From Fulvivirga sp. (lineage in GTDB: Bacteria; Bacteroidota; Bacteroidia; Cytophagales; Cyclobacteriaceae), in contig JANQLQ010000169.1 in the NCBI GenBank assembly GCA_028280565.1, positions 1 through 64,000 on the forward strand: a DNA stretch of 64,000 nt, given 5' to 3'. The notes under the pieces are model-generated. The model did no database searches. It was given only the letters and a program-made list of their open reading frames with translations, and had not been told where the DNA came from. Below, in pieces: positions 25,763 through 35,863 of the stretch; within the stretch, counting starts at the first letter, position 1; each line of letters opens with the position of its first letter. The translations under genes and the position numbers were made by a program.

Positions 25763-25840
25763 CGATAAAGATAATGCTCATACCAAAATGGGTTTAGGTT
25801 GAACGTTATCTCTGAAAACCGCCTTCCGGGCGGTTTTTTT
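25759..25840 (+). ncRNA. Structured RNA-like element, copy 1, with intrinsic terminator
   Basis: Contains ATAACG (25759-25764) pairing with CGTTAT (25804-25809) around a loop holding CCAAAATGGGTTTAGGTT, followed by the terminator AACCGCC-TTCCG-GGCGGTT and eight T (25818-25840). The loop core GGGTTTAGGTTGAA (25790-25803) is identical in copy 2. It begins at the stop codon of the lipoprotein gene, so it may be a 3'-UTR-derived small RNA or a conserved terminator-associated element. Confidence 0.5.
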
Positions 25841-26323
25841 TGTCTAAGTAATAAATGAAAGAAAGTAGTTTAACTTATTGAAAAACAGGGTACAGTGAAA
25901 CTATGCGCATGGGTTCATCGTATATAGCTGTATAAACTTATGCGAATAAAGCGTTCTACGCTAGCTTGAGTTAAACTAATGTAAATTTTTCAAAAGCGCT
26001 GATAACGTCTTCCAATTTGGGTTTAGGTTGAAGTTATCGTTGGAGCCACTCTTTAGAGTGGCTTCTTATTTTTTAGGGCTTTTGACATTTCCCTTTCAAC
26101 ACAATCTATGTCGTGTACCAGGAGTTTGGGTGAACTAATACTTCCAAAGTACCAAAAAATATAAAAACATGACAAAAATCATGTTTTTTTAAAAGCCTCT
26201 TATCCAGGCGATTATATTTTTTACCACATCGTTGAAACTCCAGGTACTTGACTAGCTAGTTCTTTCCTAGCTATCTTCCGTTACTATTTGCCAGTTACTC
26301 AAACGGTTAAAACCAACAATAAA
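25841..26323. other. Intergenic region upstream of the RHS-type genes
   Basis: Apart from RNA-like element copy 2 (26001-26073) no gene or clear repeat is visible. The promoter of the giant gene pair is expected in 26080-26320. Confidence 0.5.
26001..26073 (+). ncRNA. Structured RNA-like element, copy 2, with intrinsic terminator
   Basis: GATAAC (26001-26006) pairs with GTTATC (26033-26038) around a loop with TTCCAATTTGGGTTTAGGTT; the core GGGTTTAGGTTGAA (26019-26032) is the same as in copy 1. The terminator AGCCACTC-TTTA-GAGTGGCT with a T-rich tail follows (26044-26073). No gene lies between the two copies, so this copy would be an independent small transcript or a leader attenuator for the giant gene starting 250 bp downstream. 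Confidence 0.5.
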
Positions 26324-29300
26324 ATGTCTATAGTTGTACAAGACCCCGTGAGCCGGAAACTGATTTCCATGCTCCTTCTTGTTGTTTTCCTTCACTCTAT
26401 CTTAGCTCCTCGCGTCAATGCATTCACTGATGGGCCCCAGCAAAATGAGTACACCACCTATGAGACCCCTGGGGGAAGTGATCTTGTCAACCTGCTTACC
26501 GGGGATTTTACTTTTAACTTGCCCTTAATGACGGTACCTGGGCCGGAGATGAGTTTTCCCATTAACCTTTTTTATCATTCCGGTATTTCACTAGAGCAGG
26601 AAGCTTCATGGGTAGGCTTAGGGTGGAATCTTAATCCCGGGGCGATTACCCGTGACGTAGTAGGTTACCCAGACGACGCCTATGACCAGGTCCACTCGGT
26701 AAATGTGCAAGACCCTGGGGGCAGTGGATTTGTGAAAAACTATGTTCTCTATAAGCGGACCTGGGATTCCGAGAAAGGGTATGGTGGAGGTATTAGCTTG
26801 TTTAACATACTTGGGTTAGATTGGAATAAAGCAGATGGCCTGTCAACAGGAACAGTTGCAGGCCTTACCTTCAATAAGAGTGGGATCAAAGGCTATTGGG
26901 CAGAGAACGTTTTTAATGTAGCTATGGCAGCCGCTTCAGCCTTTTCATTGGTAAATTTGACTGCCTCGTTAATACAAAATGCTTCTAAAAGCGGAGGCCA
27001 AGCTTTGACATCTGCTGCTTCAGCCTCAAAAGGTCTAGCTACAGCTCAAACTGCTGCTTCAGTTGGATCTACTCTCCTTCAAGGATATAACTCACAAGGC
27101 GTCTTTTCAAGTAGTTTCCATGGTTGGCGCCGTGAAGTTGAAACGTCACACATGGGGTTTAGGACCGATTACAAGTATTGGCTTGATGACACGAGAAATG
27201 AACATGCCTTTGGTGCTCTTTACCTAGGCAGTACCGATGATGTATCCTTTAACGAGTCCTGTGTCAATTGCGGAGAAACCTATGACTGGCCAAAATTGTT
27301 TAACGGGGCCTTTGGTGATTACACTAATACTCGAACAGTAGATAGGTTCAAAATGAGTGCTTGGAATGAGGTAGCTACCAGTGATATATATCGTTATGTG
27401 GATCCTGGTAGTGAGTACATTGATGTCAAATCCCCATCGCACATTTCCCTAGACCAGTTTTCAGTAATGGGGCCAGGTATATCGGGTAACATCCAGCCTT
27501 ACCGGGTAGATATCGGAAGCCTGGGATTTACCAAAAGAATGACTAATCGGTCCATGAGGTTCAAGCCAGTCCCTTACCTCCAGGAAGGTACTGAAATCGA
27601 TAAAGTCCAATTTATATATCCAGGGGAGATAAGTAACCGGTATCGCTATCATGAAGATAATAGTGTCGGTATCTCGCATGTAGTTAATTCTGATGAAAAC
27701 CAAGTATTCCTCGGGCTGAATAATACAAAGCTCCGACCTGGCGCTACGGCAGAAGGCAACCGGGAAGGCCTTCAATCCAAAAAGCTTATCCGGGGAAAGA
27801 ATATTAAATGGTATACGAATGAAGAGATCCGGAACGGTCTTCCGGCTAGCGAGAAGTTTTTAGATGTACCGGGTTTTAGCCGGCTGAGCTTGCCCTCGAA
27901 GGGAATTGGGGCGTTTTCCGTTACCAAAGAGGATGGGATGACCTACCACTATTCATTGCCTGTATACAGCAGGAACGAACGTAATTTTAGTGGAGAAAAA
28001 GGTGAAGAGACTACAAAATTTGCGGTTCACAGGAGTAATAATAGGGTGGCGCAAAGCTGGCTTCTGACGGCCATTACCGGGCCGGATTTTGTAGATGTCA
28101 ATGCTAATGGCCTGGCCGATGGTAATGATTTCGGTCAGTGGACCTCCTTTTCTTACGGACGATATACGATGGTTTACGATTGGAGACATCCTTACGTGCA
28201 CTACTATGACGATGGGGAGCGATTATCATATTCACGCGGTGAAAAAGAACTCTATTATTTAGATGAGATCAAGACGAGGACGCATACTGCTCTTTTCATC
28301 AAAGGGATCAGGAAAGATGGTCGCGGAGCTTATTACAACGGAAGTGACGCCGTTCCTCCCACCGAGAATAGTTACAATTCTAAACCTATCTCCCAGCTCT
28401 ATCTTGACCGTATCGTTTTGCTTAATAACAATGAACATGATCAGCTCTTATCTCATGGCTTTGTAGCCGGCCCCTCGGACCAAACGGCTGATACCGATGA
28501 AATAAATCATGCGGCGGAAAGCTTGCACCGAGTTCATGATGTTTTTGACGCCGAGCGTAATCAAAATATTATTAACCTGCTGCGCGATAGGTCTATCCAG
28601 ACCATTGTGTTTAACTACGAGACAGATCCCAATAAGCAATTATGTAAAGGGGCCACAAATTCTTTTGACAATGCAAGCACGCCTCCTTCGACCGACGCTA
28701 CTGATATTTATACTAACCGGCTGGGTAAACTCACGTTAAATAGCGTTTCTGTGATAGGTAGATCAGGTGACAAGATTATGCCAGACTATCTTTTTGGATA
28801 TGGAAATAATCCCGCATACAATAAAGATAAATGGGGCGGGTGGGGTATGTATAGCCGAAGCGGGGATACAGGAAGTCACGTTGCTTCCTCTTTTGATGAG
28901 GATGGTAGTGCTTGGTCTTTGAATACGATCACTTTACCGTTGGGAGGTGAACTTCAAGTTGAGTACGAAAGAGACCGTTACAGTTCTGTATCAGGATACA
29001 ACATATTGAGCCATGGGCATACTGTTGTAGACAAAAAAGGTGGAGATATAAGAGTTTCAAAACTAACGTATACAGACGGAGAAAAGTCTTACTGTACTCG
29101 TTACATCTACACAAAAGATGAATTGCCTTCAGGGCCTTCGAGTGGAGTAGTTTCAAAGGAACCTGAGTTTGTCAAAAGCAGTGATCCGAATATCCGCGAC
29201 TTGGATAAGGTTTATGATCTCCCGTCTACTTCAGTAATGTATGGCAAGGTCACCGTGCTCAATGGTATTTTAAGTAATGATAATGATTACCATACCAAAC

Positions 29301-30901
29301 AGGTTTTTGAATTTGAAACGCCTCACCATTCGACGGTGAGTGAAAACTATGTTGAGGAAGAAAATTACCAGATCCCGGGTTGGGGTGCAGCTTTTTCTGA
29401 TATTGTCTATTACCGTCAACACATGAACACGGTGAATGTAAGGAATGCGAAAATAGGAAAGATAAAGTCCATAAAAATTTACGACAAGGACGATAACCTT
29501 TTTCAATCCACGGATTTTACCTACACCGATAATTTACCTAGCCATCAAGGTAAGTTTTCCCAAGGATCTATCACTTCTGAATATGCACAAAAAGATGGGC
29601 ACGCTCCTGCCGCTCACCTGCTCCAACGGACGGCTAAAACTTATCACCCCTATGTGCTTAAATCTGTGAGAACCACCACGGATAACCTTATCACCACCCG
29701 AACCACTGATAAATGGGACTTTACGACAGGGATTTCCTTACAAACAACAAACGAAAGTGCCAACGGTCTTAAAACTCAAGAGGAGGTAGTATTAGCGTAT
29801 AAGGAATACCCGGGCATGGGATCTGCCATTGCTAACTCTGCCCATTCTAATATGATGAGTCAAGACGCCGCCACTTATCGTTACAAGCTTTCAAACACTG
29901 GGACACGGGAGGGGTTAATCACGGCCAATAGTACGGTTTGGAAAAAAAATTGGGCTAATTATCGTTTGCCTGATGCTTCGGGTGATTATAAAAATACCAA
30001 TAACGACCACCATACATGGAGAGTTAGCGAAGATTTTGTTTATCAAGGGGAAAAGGCTGACTTGCGACAAGACGGGACATTAGAATTCTCAGATACCCAT
30101 GATCGCTTTGATTTTAGTAATGGGGCGGCGAACCCAGGCTGGCTCCACTCTGGTGAGGTTTTGCGTTATGACAATTACTCTATGCCGGTTGAAGCCAAAG
30201 ATCGCAACGATATTCATACGGTGGTCAAAACAAGCGCGGATCACCAAAGAAAATCGTTAGAAGCCGTCAATGCTGAATATACAGAAGTGGCATGGTCTGG
30301 GGCGGAAAACGGGTACATCCAATCCAATGGGAAGGTCTACTTAGATGGAGAAGTACGCATAGGTTCGGCATCCCAGTTGTCAACAACCGTAGCACATACT
30401 GGTGAAACATCAGTGCGGCTTACCGTTCCCAACGAAAAGGGGTTTCACTACATCATGGAGCCTGGCGAATACGACGCTAACCGGAACTATAGATTGTATA
30501 TGTGGGCCCGTTTAAATCCTGCTAACCTAGCCTTGTACTATAAGCTGGGAAGTACTGAAACTTTACTTACCCCCACGAGCCTCCAGGCGGGCGATTGGTA
30601 CAGGTTGGAAGCGCTTATCCCGGCATCGGCGCTGAACGGCACCTCTACCCTGGAAGTAGGCTGCCGTACTATTAATGGTGATAATGTATATGTAGATGAT
30701 TTCCGGTTTCAACCCGTGGATGCAGGGATGACAGCCTATGTGTATAATGAACATGACGCGGTGTGGTATGTATTGGACAACGAAAATATGTTCACCGAAT
30801 ATCAATACAACAATAAAGGCGAATTGATCCGTACCTACATGGAGTCTTTTGCTTACGGACGGGTCCTGACATCAGAAACTACGCAACACTTCAAAAGGTA
30901 A
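26324..30901 (+). CDS. Giant exported protein, partner of RHS protein (SpvB/TcB-like role possible)
   Basis: I choose ATG 26324 (1525 residues); the in-frame TTG at 26288 precedes a poor N-terminus. A signal segment (LISMLLLVVFLHSILAPRVNA) is followed by YETPGGSDLVNLLTGDFTFN and HSGISLEQEASWVGLGWNLN, the hallmark start of large Bacteroidota proteins encoded just before RHS genes. The middle is rich in Tyr and strand-like segments. Near residues 1370-1480 a carbohydrate-binding-like domain appears (TSVRLTVPNEKG, YRLYMWARLN, VYVDDFRF), then a YD-type ending EYQYNNKGELIRTY. It ends 6 bp before the RHS gene. By analogy with TcB/TcC pairs it may form half of a shell around the toxin; this is a hypothesis. 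Confidence 0.75.
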   Translation: MSIVVQDPVSRKLISMLLLVVFLHSILAPRVNAFTDGPQQNEYTTYETPGGSDLVNLLTGDFTFNLPLMTVPGPEMSFPINLFYHSGISLEQEASWVGLGWNLNPGAITRDVVGYPDDAYDQVHSVNVQDPGGSGFVKNYVLYKRTWDSEKGYGGGISLFNILGLDWNKADGLSTGTVAGLTFNKSGIKGYWAENVFNVAMAAASAFSLVNLTASLIQNASKSGGQALTSAASASKGLATAQTAASVGSTLLQGYNSQGVFSSSFHGWRREVETSHMGFRTDYKYWLDDTRNEHAFGALYLGSTDDVSFNESCVNCGETYDWPKLFNGAFGDYTNTRTVDRFKMSAWNEVATSDIYRYVDPGSEYIDVKSPSHISLDQFSVMGPGISGNIQPYRVDIGSLGFTKRMTNRSMRFKPVPYLQEGTEIDKVQFIYPGEISNRYRYHEDNSVGISHVVNSDENQVFLGLNNTKLRPGATAEGNREGLQSKKLIRGKNIKWYTNEEIRNGLPASEKFLDVPGFSRLSLPSKGIGAFSVTKEDGMTYHYSLPVYSRNERNFSGEKGEETTKFAVHRSNNRVAQSWLLTAITGPDFVDVNANGLADGNDFGQWTSFSYGRYTMVYDWRHPYVHYYDDGERLSYSRGEKELYYLDEIKTRTHTALFIKGIRKDGRGAYYNGSDAVPPTENSYNSKPISQLYLDRIVLLNNNEHDQLLSHGFVAGPSDQTADTDEINHAAESLHRVHDVFDAERNQNIINLLRDRSIQTIVFNYETDPNKQLCKGATNSFDNASTPPSTDATDIYTNRLGKLTLNSVSVIGRSGDKIMPDYLFGYGNNPAYNKDKWGGWGMYSRSGDTGSHVASSFDEDGSAWSLNTITLPLGGELQVEYERDRYSSVSGYNILSHGHTVVDKKGGDIRVSKLTYTDGEKSYCTRYIYTKDELPSGPSSGVVSKEPEFVKSSDPNIRDLDKVYDLPSTSVMYGKVTVLNGILSNDNDYHTKQVFEFETPHHSTVSENYVEEENYQIPGWGAAFSDIVYYRQHMNTVNVRNAKIGKIKSIKIYDKDDNLFQSTDFTYTDNLPSHQGKFSQGSITSEYAQKDGHAPAAHLLQRTAKTYHPYVLKSVRTTTDNLITTRTTDKWDFTTGISLQTTNESANGLKTQEEVVLAYKEYPGMGSAIANSAHSNMMSQDAATYRYKLSNTGTREGLITANSTVWKKNWANYRLPDASGDYKNTNNDHHTWRVSEDFVYQGEKADLRQDGTLEFSDTHDRFDFSNGAANPGWLHSGEVLRYDNYSMPVEAKDRNDIHTVVKTSADHQRKSLEAVNAEYTEVAWSGAENGYIQSNGKVYLDGEVRIGSASQLSTTVAHTGETSVRLTVPNEKGFHYIMEPGEYDANRNYRLYMWARLNPANLALYYKLGSTETLLTPTSLQAGDWYRLEALIPASALNGTSTLEVGCRTINGDNVYVDDFRFQPVDAGMTAYVYNEHDAVWYVLDNENMFTEYQYNNKGELIRTYMESFAYGRVLTSETTQHFKR

Positions 30902-30907
30902 TACCCC

Positions 30908-33900
30908 ATGAGCCGCACAGTTAAATTCTTTTATCACTTACTTTCCTATTTGATCGCTGTAACCCTAGTCATCACCAGCGGACAAGCACAAGACAATAAT
31001 TATAACTGGGTAGAGTCTAAAGGGATGGCCGTGGATACCCAGGGGAATCCCATAATTGTAGGGCAGACTAAAACCTATCTAGATGGTTTTGGTAATTTGT
31101 TGCAATCCCAAGTTAAGAGTCTTTCGAATAACCAAGTAATGGCCGCCCAGCCGGTTTATGACTATCTCGGGCAACCGGTTTTGCAAACCTTACCGGCTCC
31201 TACTAACTCCGCCACTTTTGGATTTAAGCCAAATTTTATAACCAATAGGCTAGGTGCCAACTACTCTGCTGAAGATTTTGATGGCCCTACTACGCTCGAT
31301 CAACCGAGGGGCTTAGGGGATGGTGGTATCGGCACATTGGGTTGGTATTATGCAGATCGTAATACCTTAGAACCGTTAGTGGCGTCCAGTCCATTTCCAT
31401 ATAGCCGGACTTGGTCAGAAGCGGGTCCCGACCCTAGGATCTCAAAATCAGCCGCGCCGGGGCATTTTCATCGTATGGGGAGTACTCACGAAGTAACTAC
31501 TGAGAAGATCAACATTACTACCACAGAGCTTGATCACTATTACAGTTTGAGAGGCCACTTTACCACTGTCGTTACACCGTTGAACACTGACAAAGGGTAT
31601 AAGACCATTACCACCGACCCCGATGGAAATCAATATGCTGTTTTTACCGATGCTGATGGTAAAACGGTAGCTTCTGCCCTCGTCGATGGAATCGTGTACA
31701 AGTATTGGAGCTACGCCTACTACAACGACCTGGGCCAACTTTTGGCAGAAGTGGCCCCGGCAGGGGTCAACACAGCTTCGTCGGCTTATCCTGCTTTTGT
31801 CACTACCTATGAATATGACCATAGGGGGCTAATGATCGCTACAACTACCCCTGACGCAGGACGAACGGAATTTATGTATGATACTGACGGTCAGCTACGG
31901 TTTTCGCAAAACGAAGAACAAAGAGATAGGGGGACCAACATATTTTCGTTCTCTCATTATGATTATTTGGGTCGACTGGTTGAGGCTGGGGAGTATAGGG
32001 GTCCTTTGGCTTTTAATTCCGCCGGGCTTAAGGCCTTGCTCGACACTAGGGGGTCGTTATGGCCGCTGTCACAAATCACAAGCTGGGGTAAGATCTATTA
32101 TGATCTGCCACAAACCGATTTCCCCGCGGATCCATCACACCCGGCACAAACATTCACCTACGGCAGGGTAGTCGCCAGTGAAAATGAGCATACGAAGACA
32201 TGGTATGGCTATGACGAATTCGGGCGATTGGCTTTTTCTATTCAAAGGGTCGATGGTTTGAATAAGACCTTTACGCTGGATTATGCATACGATTTCGTAG
32301 GCAATGTGCTCAAAGTAAGCTACCAACAGGATATCCCCGGAGAAGCTTTCTTTCATCATTATGTTTATGATGAGGATCAGCGCTTGAAGGAAGTTTATAC
32401 TTCTGTGGACGGTGTTTTTGCTAATGCTTACTTGCATGCTACATATATCTATTACCTGCATGGTCCGCTAAAGCGCATCGAGTTAGCTTCGGACTTACAA
32501 GGCATCGATTTCCTCTACACCATAGGAGGCTCGTTGAAATCGATCAATAGTACCGATCCTAATTTAGATCCCGGGGAAGACGGCATGACCAATACCTTTG
32601 TAAAAGATGTCTTTAGCATGAGCCTGGAGTATTATGAAGGCGATTATGATAAACCCCCGTCACCGAGCATCAACCTGGATGAAGGAGATATCCCTCAAAA
32701 ATTTAATGCAGCGCTTCGCGCCACCAGTTATGGCAGTACGGGGCTGGGATTAAAGCATGACTTTGAGGACCACTTGATGCTCAACCAATATGAAAACCCG
32801 GCAGTCACAGCGCAGAGAAGCATCACGATAAAACCGGGCTTTGACACCCAGGGCAGCCGTTTCGATGCGAACATAGACCCGTTGGGCACCTATACACAAC
32901 CTGATGAACCCAACAAGCTGTATGCCTACCGTTACGATGACCGGGAGCAGATGCAACGGGCTATTTACGACGAAGCGACCGGCTTTGACTACACCAGTAC
33001 ACAAAACCGCGTGGATAACCTTACCTATGACAAAAATGGTAACATAGAAACACTTCAAAGACGGGATGATTCCGGTCAAGTACGGCATGACTTAGATTAC
33101 ACTTATACGGAAGGTACCAATCAACTCGCAAACATTCCCGGTTATGCCTCTTATCAATACGATCCCATCGGTCGCTTGATCATTGTGGACTATGTTGATG
33201 GGGATGATTTATATCTAAAGTATGACGCCTATTCCAATGTAAAAGAGATCTATTCAGATGCTGCGCATACTGATCTCAAACTGAGTTTCACTTACAATGA
33301 CCAAGGTCACCGCTTGATGAAGAAAAACCATGATGTGGGATTAGAAACTTGGTACATGCGCGATGGCGCAGGGAATGTAGTGAGTATTTATTATCGCTAC
33401 GATGGGCAAACTTTCCAAGGCGAACTGCCCATTTACGGTGCCAGCCGAATAGGGACGGCCTTTCGAAATACCAGTCATTACAAATACAATTACGAGCTTA
33501 CCGATCACCAGGGTAACGTGCGGGCTGTGATCTCCAAACTGAAATTTATGGAGACCGCCACTATGGAGCCTGACCTGGCCCTGCTGGAAGAGCAAGAGTT
33601 TGATAACATCCCGGAAAGCCGTAGGCAAGACGCTATGTTTAACCACACCCCGGAATCATATGTGGCCGGTGCTAGTCATGCCGTATGGCTCAATGGCGCT
33701 ATGGGACGCAATGTAGGCCCTGGAAAAGCTTTGAAAGTGACCGCGGGGGATGTGGTAAAGATGGATGTATATGCGAACTATGTGGACCCCGACGCCACCC
33801 AAGACTTAGTAGAAGGGATAGGCAGCTTGGTAGGTGGAGCCTATGGTTTTGTATTGGATGATGAAACCGTAACGTATTTATCTGCTATTGAAAGTGCCCT

Positions 33901-35230
33901 GTTGGGTCCCGCAAAAATCACCGCTGCACCCGAGACAGGGGTTCCCAAGGCCTATATGCAGTACTTACTGTTTGATGAAAATTTCAATTATTTAAGTGGT
34001 GTACCCGTAACCGATACCTACCGGATGATGAGCTCGGCGGCCATGGCGACAACCGATGGTGGCGGTAACGTGGTGAATGTGGCCCATGAACATTTGGAAA
34101 ATGAGGTTACCGTCCCGCAAGACGGCTACCTATTCGTCTACCTAGTCAACGAGAGTCAAAGTGATGTGAATGTATACTTTGACGATTTTACTGTCTCCCA
34201 AATCGGGGTGGATATTGTTAAAACCAATGAATATTACCCTTTCGGGTTGGTATTGGATAGCTGGGAAAAAGAAGGGTATCGCTTTGGCTACCAAGGGCAA
34301 TTTGCCGAACATGACGAGGAGACCGGCTGGAGCAGTTTTGAGTTGAGGATGTATGATCCCATCATTGCACGGTGGACAGGTACGGATCCTTATGGACAGT
34401 TTTATAGCCCTTATTTGGCTATGGGGAATGTACCGGGGATGACAGATCCAGATGGAGGTTTTTGTATTGGATGTGGTATAATACTTAGGATTGCCAAAAA
34501 TATGCCTCTTATTTTAAAGGAGGTAGTTGTTACAGCCCCAAAATCAGGGTTATTAAGTGGAGGAGCAGGGGTGGTTTTAGCTAGTGGTGGCTTAGAGGTG
34601 GAATTCAATATTGCATCTCCCACTGAATTATTGGGTCGTAACTTAGGTGGACCTAGTTATGCACCTGAAAGAATACAAAGAATTGGTTATGAGCCGCCTA
34701 GGTACGAGTTGAATCCACGCGAACCTAGTTTTTTTGACAAATGGAGTCAATCACCAAATATAGTCGCTGCCATTACCTACGATGTGGCTAACAATGCGTG
34801 GATAGCCGGTCATTTCTTTATGCCTTGGAAAAGAAATACCACTCATCTTACCGGGGCCTCTATTATGGGTAGTGAAGGTGTTGACGCTACAATTAATACA
34901 ATGATGGCAATGATGCCATTTGGAGGAGGAGTAGTTGCAAGCGGGCAAAGACACCATCTACTCTCCAACAAGATTGTTAGGGCACTAAACAAACATCCGA
35001 TCTTAAAAGACGTTTTTGATCGTGAGAGTTCAAAATTTATTTACAATGCTTTGGACGACGCGGCACATAGAGGGTATCAAACTTGGCATAGAGAATACGA
35101 TAATATTGTTAGTGATTGGATTCAAACCAACTCAAAGGCAACACCTGAAAAGTTTTTGGAGCACCTACATAATCTGCATCAGCAGCCCTGGTTAAAAAGC
35201 CGGATCCCTAATGTAAACCTTTTGAAATAA
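30908..35230 (+). CDS. DUF6443/RHS-repeat protein with C-terminal SitA6-like HH nuclease toxin
   Basis: The 1440-residue protein has a signal peptide (to ~AQAQ, residue 27), an N-terminal DUF6443-like region (YNWVESKGMAVDTQGNPI, TYLDGFGNLLQSQ), many YD/RHS repeats (YEYDHRGLMIATTTPDAGRT, LDYTYTEGTNQL, YDPIGRLIIVDY) and the RHS core end WSSFELRMYDPIIARWTGTD...YLAMGNVPGMTDPDG (to ~1183). The variable tip (~1185-1440) has a hydrophobic linker and then GQRHHLLSNKIVRAL (His pair near 1349-1350) with AAHRGYQTWHREYDNIVSDW, a pattern like the His-Me-type nuclease domain of SitA6-type toxins and AHH nucleases. The next gene looks like the matching immunity protein. DNA or RNA cleavage is inferred from family only. 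Confidence 0.82.
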   Translation: MSRTVKFFYHLLSYLIAVTLVITSGQAQDNNYNWVESKGMAVDTQGNPIIVGQTKTYLDGFGNLLQSQVKSLSNNQVMAAQPVYDYLGQPVLQTLPAPTNSATFGFKPNFITNRLGANYSAEDFDGPTTLDQPRGLGDGGIGTLGWYYADRNTLEPLVASSPFPYSRTWSEAGPDPRISKSAAPGHFHRMGSTHEVTTEKINITTTELDHYYSLRGHFTTVVTPLNTDKGYKTITTDPDGNQYAVFTDADGKTVASALVDGIVYKYWSYAYYNDLGQLLAEVAPAGVNTASSAYPAFVTTYEYDHRGLMIATTTPDAGRTEFMYDTDGQLRFSQNEEQRDRGTNIFSFSHYDYLGRLVEAGEYRGPLAFNSAGLKALLDTRGSLWPLSQITSWGKIYYDLPQTDFPADPSHPAQTFTYGRVVASENEHTKTWYGYDEFGRLAFSIQRVDGLNKTFTLDYAYDFVGNVLKVSYQQDIPGEAFFHHYVYDEDQRLKEVYTSVDGVFANAYLHATYIYYLHGPLKRIELASDLQGIDFLYTIGGSLKSINSTDPNLDPGEDGMTNTFVKDVFSMSLEYYEGDYDKPPSPSINLDEGDIPQKFNAALRATSYGSTGLGLKHDFEDHLMLNQYENPAVTAQRSITIKPGFDTQGSRFDANIDPLGTYTQPDEPNKLYAYRYDDREQMQRAIYDEATGFDYTSTQNRVDNLTYDKNGNIETLQRRDDSGQVRHDLDYTYTEGTNQLANIPGYASYQYDPIGRLIIVDYVDGDDLYLKYDAYSNVKEIYSDAAHTDLKLSFTYNDQGHRLMKKNHDVGLETWYMRDGAGNVVSIYYRYDGQTFQGELPIYGASRIGTAFRNTSHYKYNYELTDHQGNVRAVISKLKFMETATMEPDLALLEEQEFDNIPESRRQDAMFNHTPESYVAGASHAVWLNGAMGRNVGPGKALKVTAGDVVKMDVYANYVDPDATQDLVEGIGSLVGGAYGFVLDDETVTYLSAIESALLGPAKITAAPETGVPKAYMQYLLFDENFNYLSGVPVTDTYRMMSSAAMATTDGGGNVVNVAHEHLENEVTVPQDGYLFVYLVNESQSDVNVYFDDFTVSQIGVDIVKTNEYYPFGLVLDSWEKEGYRFGYQGQFAEHDEETGWSSFELRMYDPIIARWTGTDPYGQFYSPYLAMGNVPGMTDPDGGFCIGCGIILRIAKNMPLILKEVVVTAPKSGLLSGGAGVVLASGGLEVEFNIASPTELLGRNLGGPSYAPERIQRIGYEPPRYELNPREPSFFDKWSQSPNIVAAITYDVANNAWIAGHFFMPWKRNTTHLTGASIMGSEGVDATINTMMAMMPFGGGVVASGQRHHLLSNKIVRALNKHPILKDVFDRESSKFIYNALDDAAHRGYQTWHREYDNIVSDWIQTNSKATPEKFLEHLHNLHQQPWLKSRIPNVNLLK

Positions 35231-35237
35231 GGAGAGA

Positions 35238-35858
35238 ATGAATTTTTATGTTCTATACAATCCGAGATTTTTGGAAACCCAATTTGCCTATGGAGAGGAC
35301 AAAGGGGATATCAAAACAGGAGAGGCAAAAGTCTGCCCTGGATGTGGAAATTTTATCAGTATGTTAGAGTGGTTGCCGCCCTACGAAATAAACGTTTCGA
35401 AAAAGAAGTTAGGTGATTTTATTTTTGGTACATACGTTGGGCCTGTTTTATCTGAAAGAGTCAAGGAACGGTACGAACACTCGGACCTGTCAGGTTTATC
35501 TAATTTTAGAAAAGTAAAACTGTATCGAGGAGAAAAACTATTATCTGAAGAATACTATTATCCTGAAGTTTCCCTGGTTAATTCATTTATAGATTTAGAC
35601 CTGGTCGAGTTTGAAGAAAGTGGACCATGTGATACTTGTCAAAAAGGGACCGGTATTTTAACTAAAATAGATGGAATCTCTTTCTTAAATCCTAACAGGA
35701 TTGGCCAAGACATATTTTTTACGACCGCCATTGGGCAAGGGACCATAATTGTATCTGAAAACATGAAGATTTTGATTGAAAAAAACGGCTTTACAAATGC
35801 AAAGCTCATTGAGGCTTATCATTATAAATGGGACAGTTTGAATCCTATTAGATATTAA
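35238..35858 (+). CDS. SitI6-like double-CXXC immunity protein
   Basis: The 206-residue cytosolic-looking protein (no signal) has two Cys pairs: KVCPGCGNFIS (Cys33, Cys36) and GPCDTCQKGTG (Cys131, Cys134), with WLPPYEINVSKKKLGDFIFG and YVGPVLSERVKERYE between them. This is the layout of the double-CXXCG family, whose members in myxobacteria are the immunity partners (SitI6) of SitA6 toxins. The gene starts 7 bp after the RHS-toxin gene, behind an unusually good Shine-Dalgarno (GGAGAG), as expected for an immunity gene. The region is visibly richer in A/T than the RHS core, which fits recent module exchange. Confidence 0.75.
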   Translation: MNFYVLYNPRFLETQFAYGEDKGDIKTGEAKVCPGCGNFISMLEWLPPYEINVSKKKLGDFIFGTYVGPVLSERVKERYEHSDLSGLSNFRKVKLYRGEKLLSEEYYYPEVSLVNSFIDLDLVEFEESGPCDTCQKGTGILTKIDGISFLNPNRIGQDIFFTTAIGQGTIIVSENMKILIEKNGFTNAKLIEAYHYKWDSLNPIRY

Positions 35859-35863
35859 AATTT

